A stretch of DNA of 64,000 nucleotides. Origin: Strix aluco. Lineage: Eukaryota; Chordata; Aves; Strigiformes; Strigidae. The stretch is taken from assembly GCF_031877795.1 (NCBI RefSeq), contig NC_133933.1:201001-265000 (forward strand). Reading direction: 5' to 3'. Made by a program: the position numbers and the translations under genes. Position 1 is the first letter of the stretch; each line of letters opens with the position of its first letter. Positions 34,801-47,755 of the stretch are shown one piece after another. The notes below the pieces were generated by a model. It was not told the DNA's origin, searched no databases, and saw only the letters and a list, made by a program, of their open reading frames with translations.

Positions 34801-37552
34801 AAACCAAAATGAGTTAGAGGCTGTGGTCTTTTCATTTGGGTGGTCAGCTTTTATTATAAGAAAAGCAAGCTGCTTTCTCATCAGCTGTCTTTGTGGGTTT
34901 TGTGTGACTCATCACAGTTTATGTTCACAAGTAAAACACAGTTCCTCGAGTGTTATTTGTTAATATGGCCTTTCTGTTTACAAAAGATAAATGCAGAAAG
35001 ACTGCAAAGGAGCACAAATTAGCTCCTAGTTAGCAGGCAGCAGCAGTGGGTCAGATCCTCAAGTGCAGCAGGGACCATTGACTTTATGAATGTATATTAG
35101 GTCTGATCTCATTTTAGTTATATGATTGAAAACATCTAAGCCCAGGTCGATCGTCATACCATGCTTTTAGAAGAAAGGGCTCAATTTGACAACCTCTGCT
35201 CTAAATGACTGGATTTTTTTTTTTCCTTTCATTTGAGCAGCTCGTGGGATTAAGTGCAGGTGAGGGGCTCTATGGCCTGCAGAATGCAGCCTGGAGGAGC
35301 TCATCAACAAATGGCACTGAGGGGATGCATTAGAAATGAATTCTCAAAACCATATAAGGGTTAGTTCCTTGATATCCACTGATGTTGAGACCATTTTCAC
35401 TTCCAGTGAGACAGTGGCTACCAATCTACCTGTGACAAGAAATCAGTTTATTCAGTGGAAATATTATCTATTTTAATAGCACCAGCACAAATCTGTGCTA
35501 CGCCATCTGAGGCATTTGTCAGATGTGACAAGGCACTCGGCCTATTTTTGTCATGCAGCAAATCCTTTTTCCTATTCTACTTGGGGCAAAGTCCCATCCT
35601 TAGCTATGAGCTCACTCCTCTGTTTCACTTACATGGAAATGCTGGGCATAGACCAAAGGTAGAATTTGGCTGTCATCTGAATAGATGACATCGGTAATCT
35701 TCTTGCAGAGAGGGGACCCAAAGGACACAGACAGGTGCTGGTAAACATTGAGCCTGCATCAGTGCATTTGCAAGTCCTACATGGCGCTTGTCAGTGTCTT
35801 CAAGTACCTAAATATATTGCAGAACTCTGCCTTTGAGAGACGGTGTTTGTTCGTGCAGGAAGGCCCTACAGAGCTGGGAATTGAGTCTGTTTCTTTTGAT
35901 TGCCTGTAGGGGACCTTCATGATCATCATAGTCGTCCTCTTGCCAAAAAGCCCCATTGATGGTTTGTGTCTGCTGTAGGCCACAGCTGGCTGTGCTTCTG
36001 TCTACTTGTTCTCTGTGGGGAAGCCTCCCTCTTTCTATAGGCTGTAGAAGAACTAATTGCAGAGTTGACATTAACGTGGACTGGTCAGTCGGATCACCGG
36101 TACATTTCGAACATTCACATGAAGCCCTGGCTTTATTGCAAGCAATGGGAAAACATACATTCACCTCCCTTGACCTGCCATTTCATTTTTGGTTTGTGGG
36201 GCTGTTCCTGGGATGTTCTGTCCAGAAGTAACTCTGAAAGCACCACCATCACTATTACTTACTGATTTTAAAAAAGATCTCTCCCGTTTTCCACTTATAC
36301 TGGCAGTTCCTTTAGGAAGCTATTTGCCTTTGTTTCCCTTCACTATCCTTTGTTGTGTGAGCCCAGAAAACTGTTTGAAGCAGGCTTTCCTTGCGTTCTC
36401 GGCAGGAATTTGCCTTCCTGATCTCTCTCTCTCTCCAGATCAGCCACATGGGTTCAACAAAAATCCTCTTGATTTCTTCCTTGTGTTGCAGGCTTTCTGC
36501 CATTGCAACTTGATTGAGGCAGATAGGCTGTTACTGGTGTCCAAGCATGTAATGTGTGGTCAAATATTCACTATAAAACTTTTCCCCTCACTTCTTTTGC
36601 TGAGACTGCTAGTGTTGGGAGATTTTCTGGAGTCCCAGGGACGATTAGCAGCCGGCACAGCCTTACGATGCAGGTATAATTTCAAGTTTTAGTTGCTTTG
36701 GCATTAAGCTCGAGCTACATCAGTGCTGGTGTGTGAAACACAACCTTGTAGAGAGAAGGAATGGAGCCCAGTCAGGACGCAGCGTGGCTCAGACAAGCTA
36801 TCATGGTGCAGAGGCCCTTGTGCTTTCTGGCATGTGTAAATGTCTTTCCTACCCTTCACACAAGGCTCTAGGGATCTTCTGTTGGGTAATAAGTTAAAGT
36901 CCAAATAATGAACCATTTTGGATGATTGATGGGGATGTTGTGCACACACCCAGAATATGTCATTTGCAATCAAAAGGAAAACAATTGTTTCCACATGTTG
37001 GCACACTCGTGATCTTGGTGTTGAGCCAGTTGTCTGGCTGCGATCAGGCAGCAACATCTAACAGTGATGGAAGATTATACCTTGGAAGTGGGGTGCTAAC
37101 TTTAGGCTGTATTCCTTAAAAGGATATAAACTCTGAACACTCATCCAGGATGTAATTTATGGTTCCAGTATGTTTTGACTTTACATAGATGAAAAAATAG
37201 TCCTTTTGTGTATGCATATATGCATAAAAATTCCTTCCTGCTCCATGCCCCCCTTCCCCTCCAAAGGAATCCAATAAAACAATAGCTGGTGCTGGTTTAT
37301 GTGCTCACTTGGCTGCATGGGCTGGTGCCTGCTGAGGCTTAGAAGGATTCCCCCTCTTTTTAACACAGCTCCTCAGAGGTATTTTAACAGGTAGATAGAG
37401 TTTTTCAGTTTGCTCAGCTGGAATGCAGGCCTTTGTCAACAAATTTTCAGAGATGCCCTGTACCTACCAAACCCATCTGTTTGGTTTGGGATTTTTTTTG
37501 CAAGGTGTGAAACGAGATGCATGTTGCTGCACAAATAGATTAATATTTTCAG
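25820..37552. other. long stretch without a convincing gene
   Basis: AT-rich to mixed sequence. There are isolated frames (27370-27783 minus, 30911-31264 minus, 35808-36164 minus, 36189-36692 plus) but none has paired splice sites, a domain or a poly(A) signal. A perfect 8-bp hairpin lies at 28395-28414 and an 11-base T run at 35214-35224. Confidence 0.45.
28395..28414 (+). repeat. short perfect hairpin
   Basis: CAGTCTGA, loop TAGT, TCAGACTG. Confidence 0.7.
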
Positions 37553-37613
37553 ATTTCAGTGATGAGCCTCTTCCATGCCGAGGCCCTACTCACTTGTGCT
37601 GCATCAAGCACAG
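37553..37613 (+). CDS. candidate plus-strand exon, 61 nt
   Basis: Acceptor (gattaatattttcag) and donor (GCACAG before gtatgt) are both good. One frame reads FSDEPLPCRGPTHLCCIKH, another ISVMSLFHAEALLTC. A small CpG cluster follows at 37770-37850. No matching neighbour exon found. Confidence 0.22.
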
Positions 37614-37769
37614 GTATGTACCCCAGGGAGGTGATAAAAGCTGCTGGAACAGAGTATTTTAAATAGATGAAGAAGCCACCAGTTGAAAGCAGTCTGCAGA
37701 TTCCCCAGCTGTCTACAATTCCCTGAACCACCCCCACGGGAGCAAAGCTGCCTGACTGCTCCAGCCATG

Positions 37770-37850
37770 GCAGGCTCTCCGCGCCCTTCCCCAAGCGTCC
37801 GCAGCGGCGGTACAGAACCTGCCGCGCGTGTTGCAGATGGGTGCGTGTCA
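37770..37850. promoter_or_regulatory. short CpG cluster
   Basis: Several CpG within 80 bp (ccgcgcc, gcgtccgcagcggcgg, gccgcgcg) in otherwise CpG-poor DNA. Too short for a classic island; could be a small promoter or enhancer. Confidence 0.3.
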
Positions 37851-40800
37851 CAGCCAGGCCCATCCTTTGCATAATCTCAGTGTGGACTTCTAAAAGATGT
37901 GTTCTTTCACTCCCTAAATTGCGAGCAACGGTTAAGCTTTTACTTCTGCAGCCAAAATCCCTTTGCAACACAGTAGGGCAGAATCATTCAAATCACTGCA
38001 GCAATGCTAATTCCTCTAGCTGAGAATAATGAACATATCAAATCACTCTTCAAGACACACACACTAAATTCAGGGGAATTGCTACATTAGCATTTTAACT
38101 CCAGAAATGTTTGCAGTGATATTGTTGGAGTGTCTTGGGGATGTGTATTGACGACCCTATGAGCTTCGTCATGCAAGACTTGTACATGTATGGAGTAAAA
38201 TGTCAGAATGCTGAAACAAGGATGCATGTTTCTTCCTAAGATGACTTGCAGTGTTGTGAAAGGAAAGCAGAGAGCCAAATTTGGTTTTCTTTTCAGTCTT
38301 GTGCATTATTTTAAGTTATTTATTGGAAATACTAACTTATTAAGGCTCCCTACTGGAATATTTACATAATATATTATGAATAGATTTCTGATGCCTAAAA
38401 TTCCACTGAGAAATGAACTAATGTCTTTTTCTAGAAGATTAATTTGCAAAACTAATGTGCTGAAAGGTATTAGGGTAGATAATGTCTTTAAAAGCTTACA
38501 AAATTTACTTTGTAATGTATTTAGAAAACAGTTTTGATCTTCTGTGCAGGTGCTCAGGTACTGAGGAACAAAATCCTCGCTGCTTTTCTGTGAAGCACAC
38601 GCACACTCACAATTTCAACAATGGCATTATTCACATGTGGTTTTGAGCAATTCAGATTCTACCTTGTCTCTGAAGAATGGCATTTTCCATGCAGCAAGAG
38701 CAGTGTCTGTAGAATTTATAGCAATGTTGTACGTGTAACTGCTACCACAGTTGCTATGAATATACTTCTTACCTCTGTATTCGGCTATGAAAATTGGGTA
38801 CTAGAATATCCTTCTTATTTATTTATTTTATTTTTCACTTACGAGGTCTTCCTCAATTACGTATATAGATTCAATTAGTAACTACTGTCCTCAAGAATCA
38901 GGGAGGCAGTTTATAGTTCTACCAAAATAAACGCTTCTCCATCCAAAGAAAGGAGTGTTGGTTTTAGACATGTATCATTCCTGCACAGGAAGCTGTAGCT
39001 GGCTGCAGGCAGGCTTTGAGCTTGTAGGGCTCTGTGAACAGCTCCACATCTATGAGCGTGTACGCTTTTGTAGGAACTTCCACATTACGTTTGCATGTCT
39101 AAACCGTAAATATCCCTCTTCCCCTTCTGTAGCTGGAGAAGCCAAGGTGTGAGCTTTGACATATCGTTGCCCAGGATTGCTCTAGACTTGCTGAGTCGAT
39201 GATGGGCCTGAACCTGCTAGCACTATACTTGAATGTAGATCTGCTCTGTCTTCAGCACCACATTAGTACTAGTTCACCACTTCCAGCATATGAAGGGTCC
39301 TCAGTATCTTTCTCAATGCTGGCCATATGCTAATCCAGCAAGAGCTGCTCTGTGTTAATTACAACCTCATGGAGCCGACCGGTTTGTGAACAGACTGGGA
39401 GACACTTCATGGTGTGCCCAGGCACTCCCTCCTCGCCTGCTGTGCCTGGCAGCCACGCACTTCAGCACAGGCTGTCAGTAATGATGGCCCTGAGGATCTC
39501 GTACTGTTGACCTCTGTTTCCCTGTTTTCCGAGTGATGTATCTTGTTTCGTCTGTTATTGCTCGAACAAAGGACTTCAGGTTATCACACTTAGGCTTACG
39601 TACTGGATCTGGCCTTTGCTGCTATATGAGGTCCATGGACCACTATTTCTGTATGATGGGACATGTTACCGAAATAATTGTCCCTAAATTAGCCAGTTCA
39701 GTTACTAGGAGCAGTCTGGCTGTAGCAGCGGAGAGCTTGACGTAGGCCAATTACGATTCTTTTATGTGTTTTTTAAGAAAAAATGCTCTTTTGAAATTAA
39801 TTATTATCTCATTAGCTAGTTTATAACAGATACTTCTCAACATATTGATGGAATATTATTGCTTTTACAACAAGAGTGGGATCTTTCAGCAGATGCAGGT
39901 CTTGGGCCAGCAATGGCATAGCAATGCGTCAGCGTCTGTTCATATGCTGCTACCTGTATCGTAGGGATGGCAGCTATAAATTTACTCTAATCCAGCTCTG
40001 GACCCACATTTAAGGTTTACTTGAGGGTTTTGTGTCCTAGTGACTCTAACACCTTAGCCGCACTGCCACTGTGCCAAGGGAAGTGCAGTGGCCTACATTT
40101 CAGCAGTGGTCAGGGAGACAGCCCCACCCTCTCGAAATGCTTTAAACAGCCCTGCTTTTTGGACAGCTTTGACCACTTGTCCATTGGTGGATCTGTTCTT
40201 ACGCCATGTCTCAACCTGAAAATTCAAAATTGCCCATCGCTTTGGAAACTTTTCTTACAGATTATTTAAATTGCATTTGACATTTGTTTTCTTCTTCTTG
40301 CGCCTGGATGTGTCGTGGTTCAGAGTAATGGGTTGGTCTGTGTTTCATTAAATATTAACAGTGAAAATTGTTCATGTTCGTTTAGAGGGCAATACTGTTG
40401 TGTTAATGGAAAGTTGCCTGGAAGACTGCTGATAAAGGTGTAGTGGCAACTGGTACTGAATGATTGATGGTGCAGTTGCTAAACTGTTCTGAAGAGGGGA
40501 GTGGGTAATGTGAAGAGGTACAATGTCCATGGGAGAACAAGAAGAAAAGAACCTTTAGAAATATTCATGCACCTGCCAAGTGATCTGACAGGCCTTTTCC
40601 ATCTTGCACCTTAAAAGTGATCACACTGAAATGCTTTTCCAAAATCCGTCAGCCTGGCCTTCATCCTGACCCCAGCAAGGTCACGGCTCTGAAGCCACCT
40701 CAGCAGTGCTGTCCCTCCACAGCACCTCGTGCTGCTGCACCCTGCACAAGTGCAGCCAAATATCCAGTCCTCATGCCCGCTTCCCCTGTGGGAACTGCTG

Positions 40801-40985
40801 GGGTTTCATGTGTCTGGCAAGGTAACGCCAGCAGTTCAAGAAAAACAGCTGTCACTTATCTTTTGTGCAGCGTATTTGTTGGGCTACCTTGGATCGTGTA
40901 GTGCAAGTGTTCCCTAGCAATGTAATGTTTTTCAGTTCCACTTGCAACTCTGAGATCACTCGGAGGTCTTCCAGAGATTTTCCAG

Positions 40986-41051
40986 GAGCAGACCTCCTTT
41001 AGCCATCAGTCCAACGCCGGAGACTCTGTCAACCAACCCATCCGAGCAAAG
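40986..41051 (+). CDS. candidate plus-strand exon, 66 nt
   Basis: Acceptor (ttccagagattttccag) and strong donor (GCAAAG before gtaaga) enclose exactly 22 codons in phase 0, EQTSFSHQSNAGDSVNQPIR followed by AK. Polar composition, no motif. An alternative acceptor 12 bp upstream keeps a different phase. Phase 0 would also fit the candidate last exon at 53323, but 12 kb apart this is only a possibility. Confidence 0.28.
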
Positions 41052-41406
41052 GTAAGACAATGTGCATCCTGTATGATTAATAGCATCCTGGAAGGTGGAG
41101 GAGGGTGTTTATCCTAGAACTTCTGACTGTCTGTTTAATATGAACATTTGTTGTCAGATGGTTTAGAATTGCTAGCAGTTAAGACTAATGACACGCTCTT
41201 TTGTTTTACTTGTACGTACTCTATTTGGTATTTGTGTGTATTGGTAGCACTCAGGTTTCCTGTAGTTTTGATAAACAATAACCTAATCATAAATCACATG
41301 ATTTGGATTTCTAAACAGTCTGTTTACACTGTGACTTCACTTAACCCAACCGTCTTTGCATGTGAAAAAACTGGAATGAGTAAGATTAAAACAAGGGTTA
41401 ATGTGT

Positions 41407-41432
41407 AAGGGTCTGTCTTCATACAGACCCTT
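41407..41432 (+). repeat. perfect 10-bp hairpin
   Basis: AAGGGTCTGT, loop CTTCAT, ACAGACCCTT, followed by a T-rich stretch. Confidence 0.8.
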
Positions 41433-42018
41433 TGCTTTTGCCAGGTCTTGGCTCTTAGGAGTTTGTATGGTTGTGCATTTCTTATAAATCAGTAACTTAC
41501 TATAAATAGGGGACGCATCCACAGACTCTGGTAGACTTCAAGAAGATCCAGAATACAGGATTAGGTTGTGAAAAATATTTTGAGAAATGCAGGGTATGTT
41601 TGTTTCCGCTTCGGTTTATTTTAAAAGAAATAAATAAAAATGTTGTCTGACTCTGATGAGCAAAATCATTTGGGATGCAGTCATAAATCTCCTGGCCTAC
41701 AAAAGCAGCAGTTCGGAATTGTATCCATAGCAACCCATGTAGCAAGAAATGAAATCTGATATGAATAGTCTCGTACAGAAGAGCCGTATGCAAGTCACAC
41801 ACACTCTGAGGCGGAGCGGTTGTGAACCAGAGAAAATAAGATGCGTTTTCTTTTACTTGTTGCTTCTTTCCAAGTATTCCTGCAGTGCCCCATTTCATGA
41901 ATAAAATGGGCTGACAAACCAGCTATTATTCCATTGCCTTCAGCTATTCGACCTAGGCCAGTGGCCAGTAGAGAGGCCGAGAAACAAGCGTAAGCTTTGC
42001 CAGCACTTGAGCTAATAA

Positions 42019-42273
<255 letters not shown>

Positions 42274-42459
42274 GAGACAGTAGGCTCTGAAAATTGCTTA
42301 TCAAAACCAGACGTCAGAGAAATAGCCAAGGCATACCCCAGAATTCCTGTGAGAGGACACAAAAGTTCAGGCATTTCTCAGACGGCTGAGGTGGATGTTG
42401 GCTGCCTGCTGGGGAGGAGCCCTTTACATCCTACAACGAAACAGCCTTCAGTGGACGGC

Positions 42460-42473
42460 GGGGGGGGGGGGGG
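42460..42473 (+). repeat. run of 14 G
   Basis: Uninterrupted G14 after gtggacggc. It can form a G-quadruplex and is prone to length error in sequencing. Confidence 0.9.
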
Positions 42474-42754
42474 TACCTACTGTCCAGAGAAACATGCAGG
42501 CACTGATACCACCATCAGCAACTGAAGCAAAAAGTGCCTGGAGTTAGTGTTAGGCCAGTGCCTTTGCTTGTTGTGGTATCAATACCACCAAACACAAGCT
42601 GACACCAGCGAACTGTTGGAGGGAACACAATACTTCTTTGACATACTGACAGCTGCACCGGGCTTTTTGATGTCTCTACAAAAACTGTATGTTTATCAGA
42701 ACCGTTTTTTCATGGTGAAATTTCACTGTCTTCCCTGGAGCATCTGCCTCTTGA

Positions 42755-42776
42755 TTTTTTTTTTTTTTTTTTTTTT
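42755..42776 (+). repeat. run of 22 T
   Basis: Homopolymer T22, reading as an A-tract on the minus strand. No canonical poly(A) signal precedes it on the minus strand. Confidence 0.9.
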
Positions 42777-43742
42777 ACTATTCATTCTGTAAAATGTTTT
42801 TTAAGTTAGTTAACACTTTCAGTGCTGCTGGTAAGAAGTCAAAGTCACTGTGATTCATGAAAACGTACTTCATTTTACAGACGGGTTATACTTTTCCTCC
42901 TGTTGTTTTGCTGGTTGCTAGGTGTTTTACATCAGTGGGTTTTATTTACACCCTCGTTTCGGATGCACCAGTGTGAAACGTAATTTTGCATGCCATGTGG
43001 TGTCAGCTTGTGATAAATGGAAGCCATTGTTGCTTCCATAGGAAACAATGACAGCCAAGAGGGACAATTTGCTGCAGTCCACAGGAATGCAGAAATAATA
43101 TGTCACTGCTCTCTGCAGCTAATGAAGGCAAACCCCTGGAGCAAGCCTGTTTGAGGGAGAAGAGAATGCTTTTGCGTAAGATTTAAGTCTATAATTTTTT
43201 TCATATTAGAGCACATTACAGAAGAAAATGGTTCATTTAATCTTTTCCTCTGTACTAAAAGAAAACAATTGTTTAAGAGACTGAAGGACAAGTTTTAATA
43301 AGAATATCTCTCGAGTGTTTGACCCTGTACTTTTCACTCATATTCCTAACAGATTTTCCCCTGTGTTCTTGTGTCGGAGAGACTTAACGTTTTAGCTCAA
43401 AAATTTAACTTGCAGCTTTTCCTGAAACAGAGAAGAGCAAGTTATTACCAGCAGTACTCAGACTGGCCCCTCTTCCATGCTGGAGGACTTCATGTATGCG
43501 CTTTGCTGCAGTGAGATTAATGAAAAATCAGTTGTCAGCTTTCTGCTGCAAGAAAGATGTACTTGTCCTAACTATATATAATGCTACTAAACTTAGATAT
43601 TTTTATAACTTTTTCTCTCAAAGACTGGTAGCAAAATGGGAAAATAATCCTTGAACATTTTGGGGAAAATTATTTGAGATAGTGTTTACTTACTGCTTTA
43701 GATCCTGTGTTATAATCAAAATGCAAACACACCCCTATACAA

Positions 43743-43790
43743 CATGCTGCGATAATTCTTTGTTTTCATGCTGTGATAATTCTTCGTCTT
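43743..43790 (+). repeat. 24-bp tandem duplication, two copies
   Basis: CATGCTGCGATAATTCTTTG and CATGCTGTGATAATTCTTCG start 24 bp apart, with the remaining bases also similar. Confidence 0.75.
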
Positions 43791-46359
43791 TCTGTTTCAT
43801 TAACAGAAAAATGTATGAAACGGCTCTAATTTAGCCTTCTGTTGGGCAAGCTCAGCCTCCATTGGTATCAACGAAAACTGCGCTAGTTTACGAGCTGTGC
43901 TTCCTCAGTTGCACTTCATCATTGCCATATTAATAATAAATCAGCATTTGTAGATACAGGTCCTACCAAAAGGATCAGATCTGTATCTGTGGTAGTATAG
44001 CAGGGATTTTCCTCATCCCGTGCGTTACAACTTTTCATTCTCGTAATGAGCCGTAAGTTTAAGTAACTTGACAAAGTATGGGGAGTGGGAGTAGGAGAGA
44101 GAGTAAAATCAAAACCAACTAAACCACTCTGTGCGAACACCAGCACAGACATTAGGTATAAGGAGCCCATCCTGAGAGGAATTACAGGCTTGTGGGACAG
44201 CCAGTACATTCGAAATAAACCTACAGTGTCAGACCTCAGAGGTCAGCGCAGGAAAACATGAATACCTGGGTAAAGCTGTCAGATCACCTCTATAAGCTCA
44301 GTTCTTTTTGCAGTCAAGGGCATTCCAGGCACTTAGTTAAACAACTTAATAGCGGAAGGAGAAGACAGCTCTGCATCCTTGGCACTCTTGCATGCTTTCT
44401 CTGGATGGATTTTTTCACATGAAGTAGCAGAAGCCCAGTGTTATATTTAATCGGATATTTATATAACATGCACACAGATCCCACAACTGTGTTAATTTAC
44501 TGTTAAGTTTTGCAAAGTACAATTTTAGACAAGTTGTCTTGAAAGAACAGAATACCAGAATTAAAATCAATGGAGGACCAAGTTAACGTGGTAGCGAAGA
44601 TGTTGCTATTGCACTTAATGCCTTTGCAATCTCATGAATGCCCAGAGCATCTTTACTACCCAGTTTTAATTTTATCACCTCAGAAGCACCTGAATCTTGA
44701 TCCTGGACTGTCTTATTTGTAGTTTTATGCAAGTAGCATGTACTGCACATCAACTGTGTTTTCCAAAATAATTCTACATGAATATTTTTCTGTCCCATCT
44801 GGAGTTTCTTGGAGCTTCTGTCCTTGCCAGCTCATCTTCCCAAATAAATGAATTCTGTATTGTCTGAGTAGAGCAAATACCATTAGAAGCACAGGTATTA
44901 CTATTTTAAATAATGAAGCAGTGCCTATTACAGGATAAGAGGGCATCTACATGACAAATTAAATCAGAAAATTTGTTGCCACAAGGACATTAGGCATGTA
45001 TATTATTCAGTTGTACTACAGCAGTATAATGATGCTCATGAAAGAGAAAGGAGAGTCAGTGTCACTTGAAAAAGAACTTGGATTATTAACCTATGTCATC
45101 AGAGGAGGAGTCTGAGGGAACTTGCATTCTTGAATTTAAAAATGGTCTGAAGAATCAGCAGAGGCCATGGACAAGCTCAAGAGTTAAATTTCTTCCTTTA
45201 CGATGAGAATAACTTTAAAATTAGTAATTGCTGTCATTACTGTCCATTTTGCAGTAGAAGTGGTCAGACTGCCTAAATCCTTATCAGTCTGACTGGCTTT
45301 TACTCAGGAGTGACATTGCTACTCATGGCTTACATGAGTAGATGTTTCCAGGCTCTGATTCATATTCCTTTTCTAGGGAATTAGCATTACATGTTGTGTT
45401 GTTTATTTCATACACAGTTTCATTTATAAGTTAATCAGACTACAAATACACAGTCCAATGCCTGCTCTGTCCTCTACGACACCAGTATACCTGTAGGTTC
45501 GTTAATCCTTCCGATGACTTCTCTCTATCAGATCTACTTTTTGAAGATATTTAATTTGTTCTGAGCTTCTCTGGTGCATTCATAGTAATGGCACTGGCTG
45601 CTTGATTATGTCCCTCTGCTGTGCACTCTGGAAGATCTATTCAATATTATATCTTCTCTGCTTTCTAAGCTTGTTACTTTAACAGATCTGTTGTTTCATT
45701 ACGGACGCTTTTTATTTTCATCAAGTGTTAGTTGAAAGCATTTTATCAGTCATTGTACGTATGGAGAAATAGCAGTTCCATTTAATTTGAACTTGTAACA
45801 GAATATATTTCTGTTTTCTGAAGACAGCTTTCTCTTCTATCAGTGACATCACCAAACAATATAATACACAGAACCTTCCTGTCATAGAAGGAAAAAAATT
45901 TGGGTTAAATCTTCCTCATCTGTTCTTGTTCCATTCATCTCTTCAGATATACACAGCTTAGGCTAAACGCTTCTGTTCTGTGGTGCCCAGCACCTCCAGT
46001 CATCATCTGGGGCTCCGCTGCGCCGAGTGCTGTAGGTGTGCAGGGGAGGTGACTGATCTAAGGCGTTCTCACTGCTACGTTTGACAGAAGGCTGTGTGGA
46101 AATTGGCCACTAACCAAGGTATCTGCTCTTTGCGCATCCCCAGTGAGCCCTTCTGTTCCTCCAGCCTCGGAGCGGTCTTCATGGGTTGTTCCCAGGTGGC
46201 AAATTTCCATCCAGAAGGAAGCTGCAAGGGAGGAGTTTTCTAAGAGAGCTCTCGCAGAAGGCTCCTAAACTGCCTTTCACAGATTTTGGAATGAGTGTGG
46301 GCTATTATTAGGAAAAACATGCAATGTGGAAGAGATAGGTCTTGGGGTTTCGTGAGGGG

Positions 46360-46402
46360 TTTTTTTTGTTTTTTTTTTTTTTTTTTTAATCAGAGATTTA
46401 AT
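46360..46402 (-). repeat. A-tract preceded by ATTAAA on the minus strand
   Basis: T-rich run at 46360-46387 with one interrupting G. On the minus strand it is an A-tract, and ATTAAA (46397-46402) lies nine bases before it, the spacing of a real cleavage site. This resembles the 3' end of a retroposed transcript whose body would lie at 46388 and rightward. The source and target duplication were not identified. Confidence 0.4.
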
Positions 46403-46563
46403 GAGCCAAAGACTAAAAAAAATATAGTAGAACCTCTGAAATGTGCTGACATTTTAGGACTTTTTATAGTGGATACTAAAACCAGAAGTTCCCAACATTG
46501 CTGTCCAGAATGTGCACTTGAGTCTTCAGAGTGTTTAGTGACTTTTTGTGACATTTGGAAGTA

Positions 46564-46629
46564 TTGTTAGGAGCTCAGTCATGAGGAATTTCTTTAGGAG
46601 CTGTGCTACCTGGTGTGTCTGGGTCATTG
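46564..46629 (+). repeat. 66-bp direct repeat, copy 1
   Basis: Begins TTGTTAGGAGCTCAGTCATG and ends GTCTGGGTCATTG. It aligns without gaps to 47690-47755, with eight differences, all transitions. Probably a piece of an interspersed repeat family. Confidence 0.8.
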
Positions 46630-47689
46630 ATCTGTGAGCTAAAAAATCCTTCTTGGCAACAATGAGAGGGTAAAGGCAGTTGTTAACGTTCTCACAGGTC
46701 ACGAACCCAACCTACAGTCACCCATACTGGCACGGTGGGGAGATGCAGATTATCCCCCTGTGCCAAAAAAGAAGGCTTCTACCATGGGGTGAGAGAATTC
46801 CTTCACGGGACAGGTTAGACAGTGTCCCCTTGCTCCTCTCCCTGGGGTGTGAGTGGAGCCTGGGCTTGTCTTGGGCTGCTTTCATGAGACAAAATGAAGA
46901 AGTGAGTAAGTGTTGGCCTGACATTCAGGTTTCACTCTGCTGTGCCGTTTAGTCTTTCATTTGCTAGGTCTTTAATGTTACCTCTGTGTCAGAATGTTTG
47001 TGTGTCTGATAAGGTCTGGAGAATTGTAGCTATCTAAATCAGGCATGTGTGTTGAGAAGCGTAAAAAAATGATGGGATAAAGGAGAATTGGTGGCTGCAC
47101 TTGGTGCTTCTACTTTCCTGTCTTCCTGACCATCTTTTGCAGTGAAATTTAGTGTGGAGAGAAATCTGAAATGTAGTTGGTCCAGCTATGATCTGAATTG
47201 CTCAGCCCTTACACCCTACACAGGCTGTGCTGTCTTTTGTTGGTGATGTGGATCCTGTTAGCAGAGTAACTGTACAGAATGTGCCGTGCCTCATCTTTCA
47301 GCCCCTGCGAGAATTTTTAACTGTGAGGGATGCACTAGCAGCTTCTGTAATGCTGCTTTTTACACTAGCTAGGAAGTTCTCTGTCCTGGTTTAGGTGACG
47401 GGAAGTCGCAGAATCTTGCCATGAACTCAGTTTATGGTTGCTACGGTCCAGCATAAAATGGGAAAACATATGGCTGAGACGACTTCTTGCAGTTTTTGGA
47501 TGCATTGTTTGCTCCATAACACACTCTTCCTTCTCAGGCTCTTCTCAATGAGGTGTCAGTGTTTTTCTCCACACTACTTCTGAATATATAAGAGCAGCTT
47601 CAGGGAAGATGAATTTTTTTTTCTTCCTATCCCTGAAGATATGGTTCAGGATGGTGTGTAGGAATTATGTAGACGGACATGTGGGCATG

Positions 47690-47755
47690 TTGTTAGGAGC
47701 TCAGTCATGAGGAATTCCTCTAGAAACTGTGCTACCCAGCGCGTCTGGGTCATTG
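47690..47755 (+). repeat. 66-bp direct repeat, copy 2
   Basis: Same unit as copy 1 at 1,126 bp distance. This copy carries C or A where copy 1 carries T or G, and keeps CpG sites (AGCGCG) that copy 1 has as GGTGTG. Confidence 0.8.

Noticed and set aside
36189-36692. 167-codon plus-strand frame, hydrophobic
   Set aside because: Pyrimidine-rich DNA gives Leu/Phe/Ser-rich open frames by chance; no ATG start, splice pair or poly(A) signal.
42755-42776. T22 as a retrogene tail
   Set aside because: No AATAAA or ATTAAA at the right distance and no recognisable body next to it.
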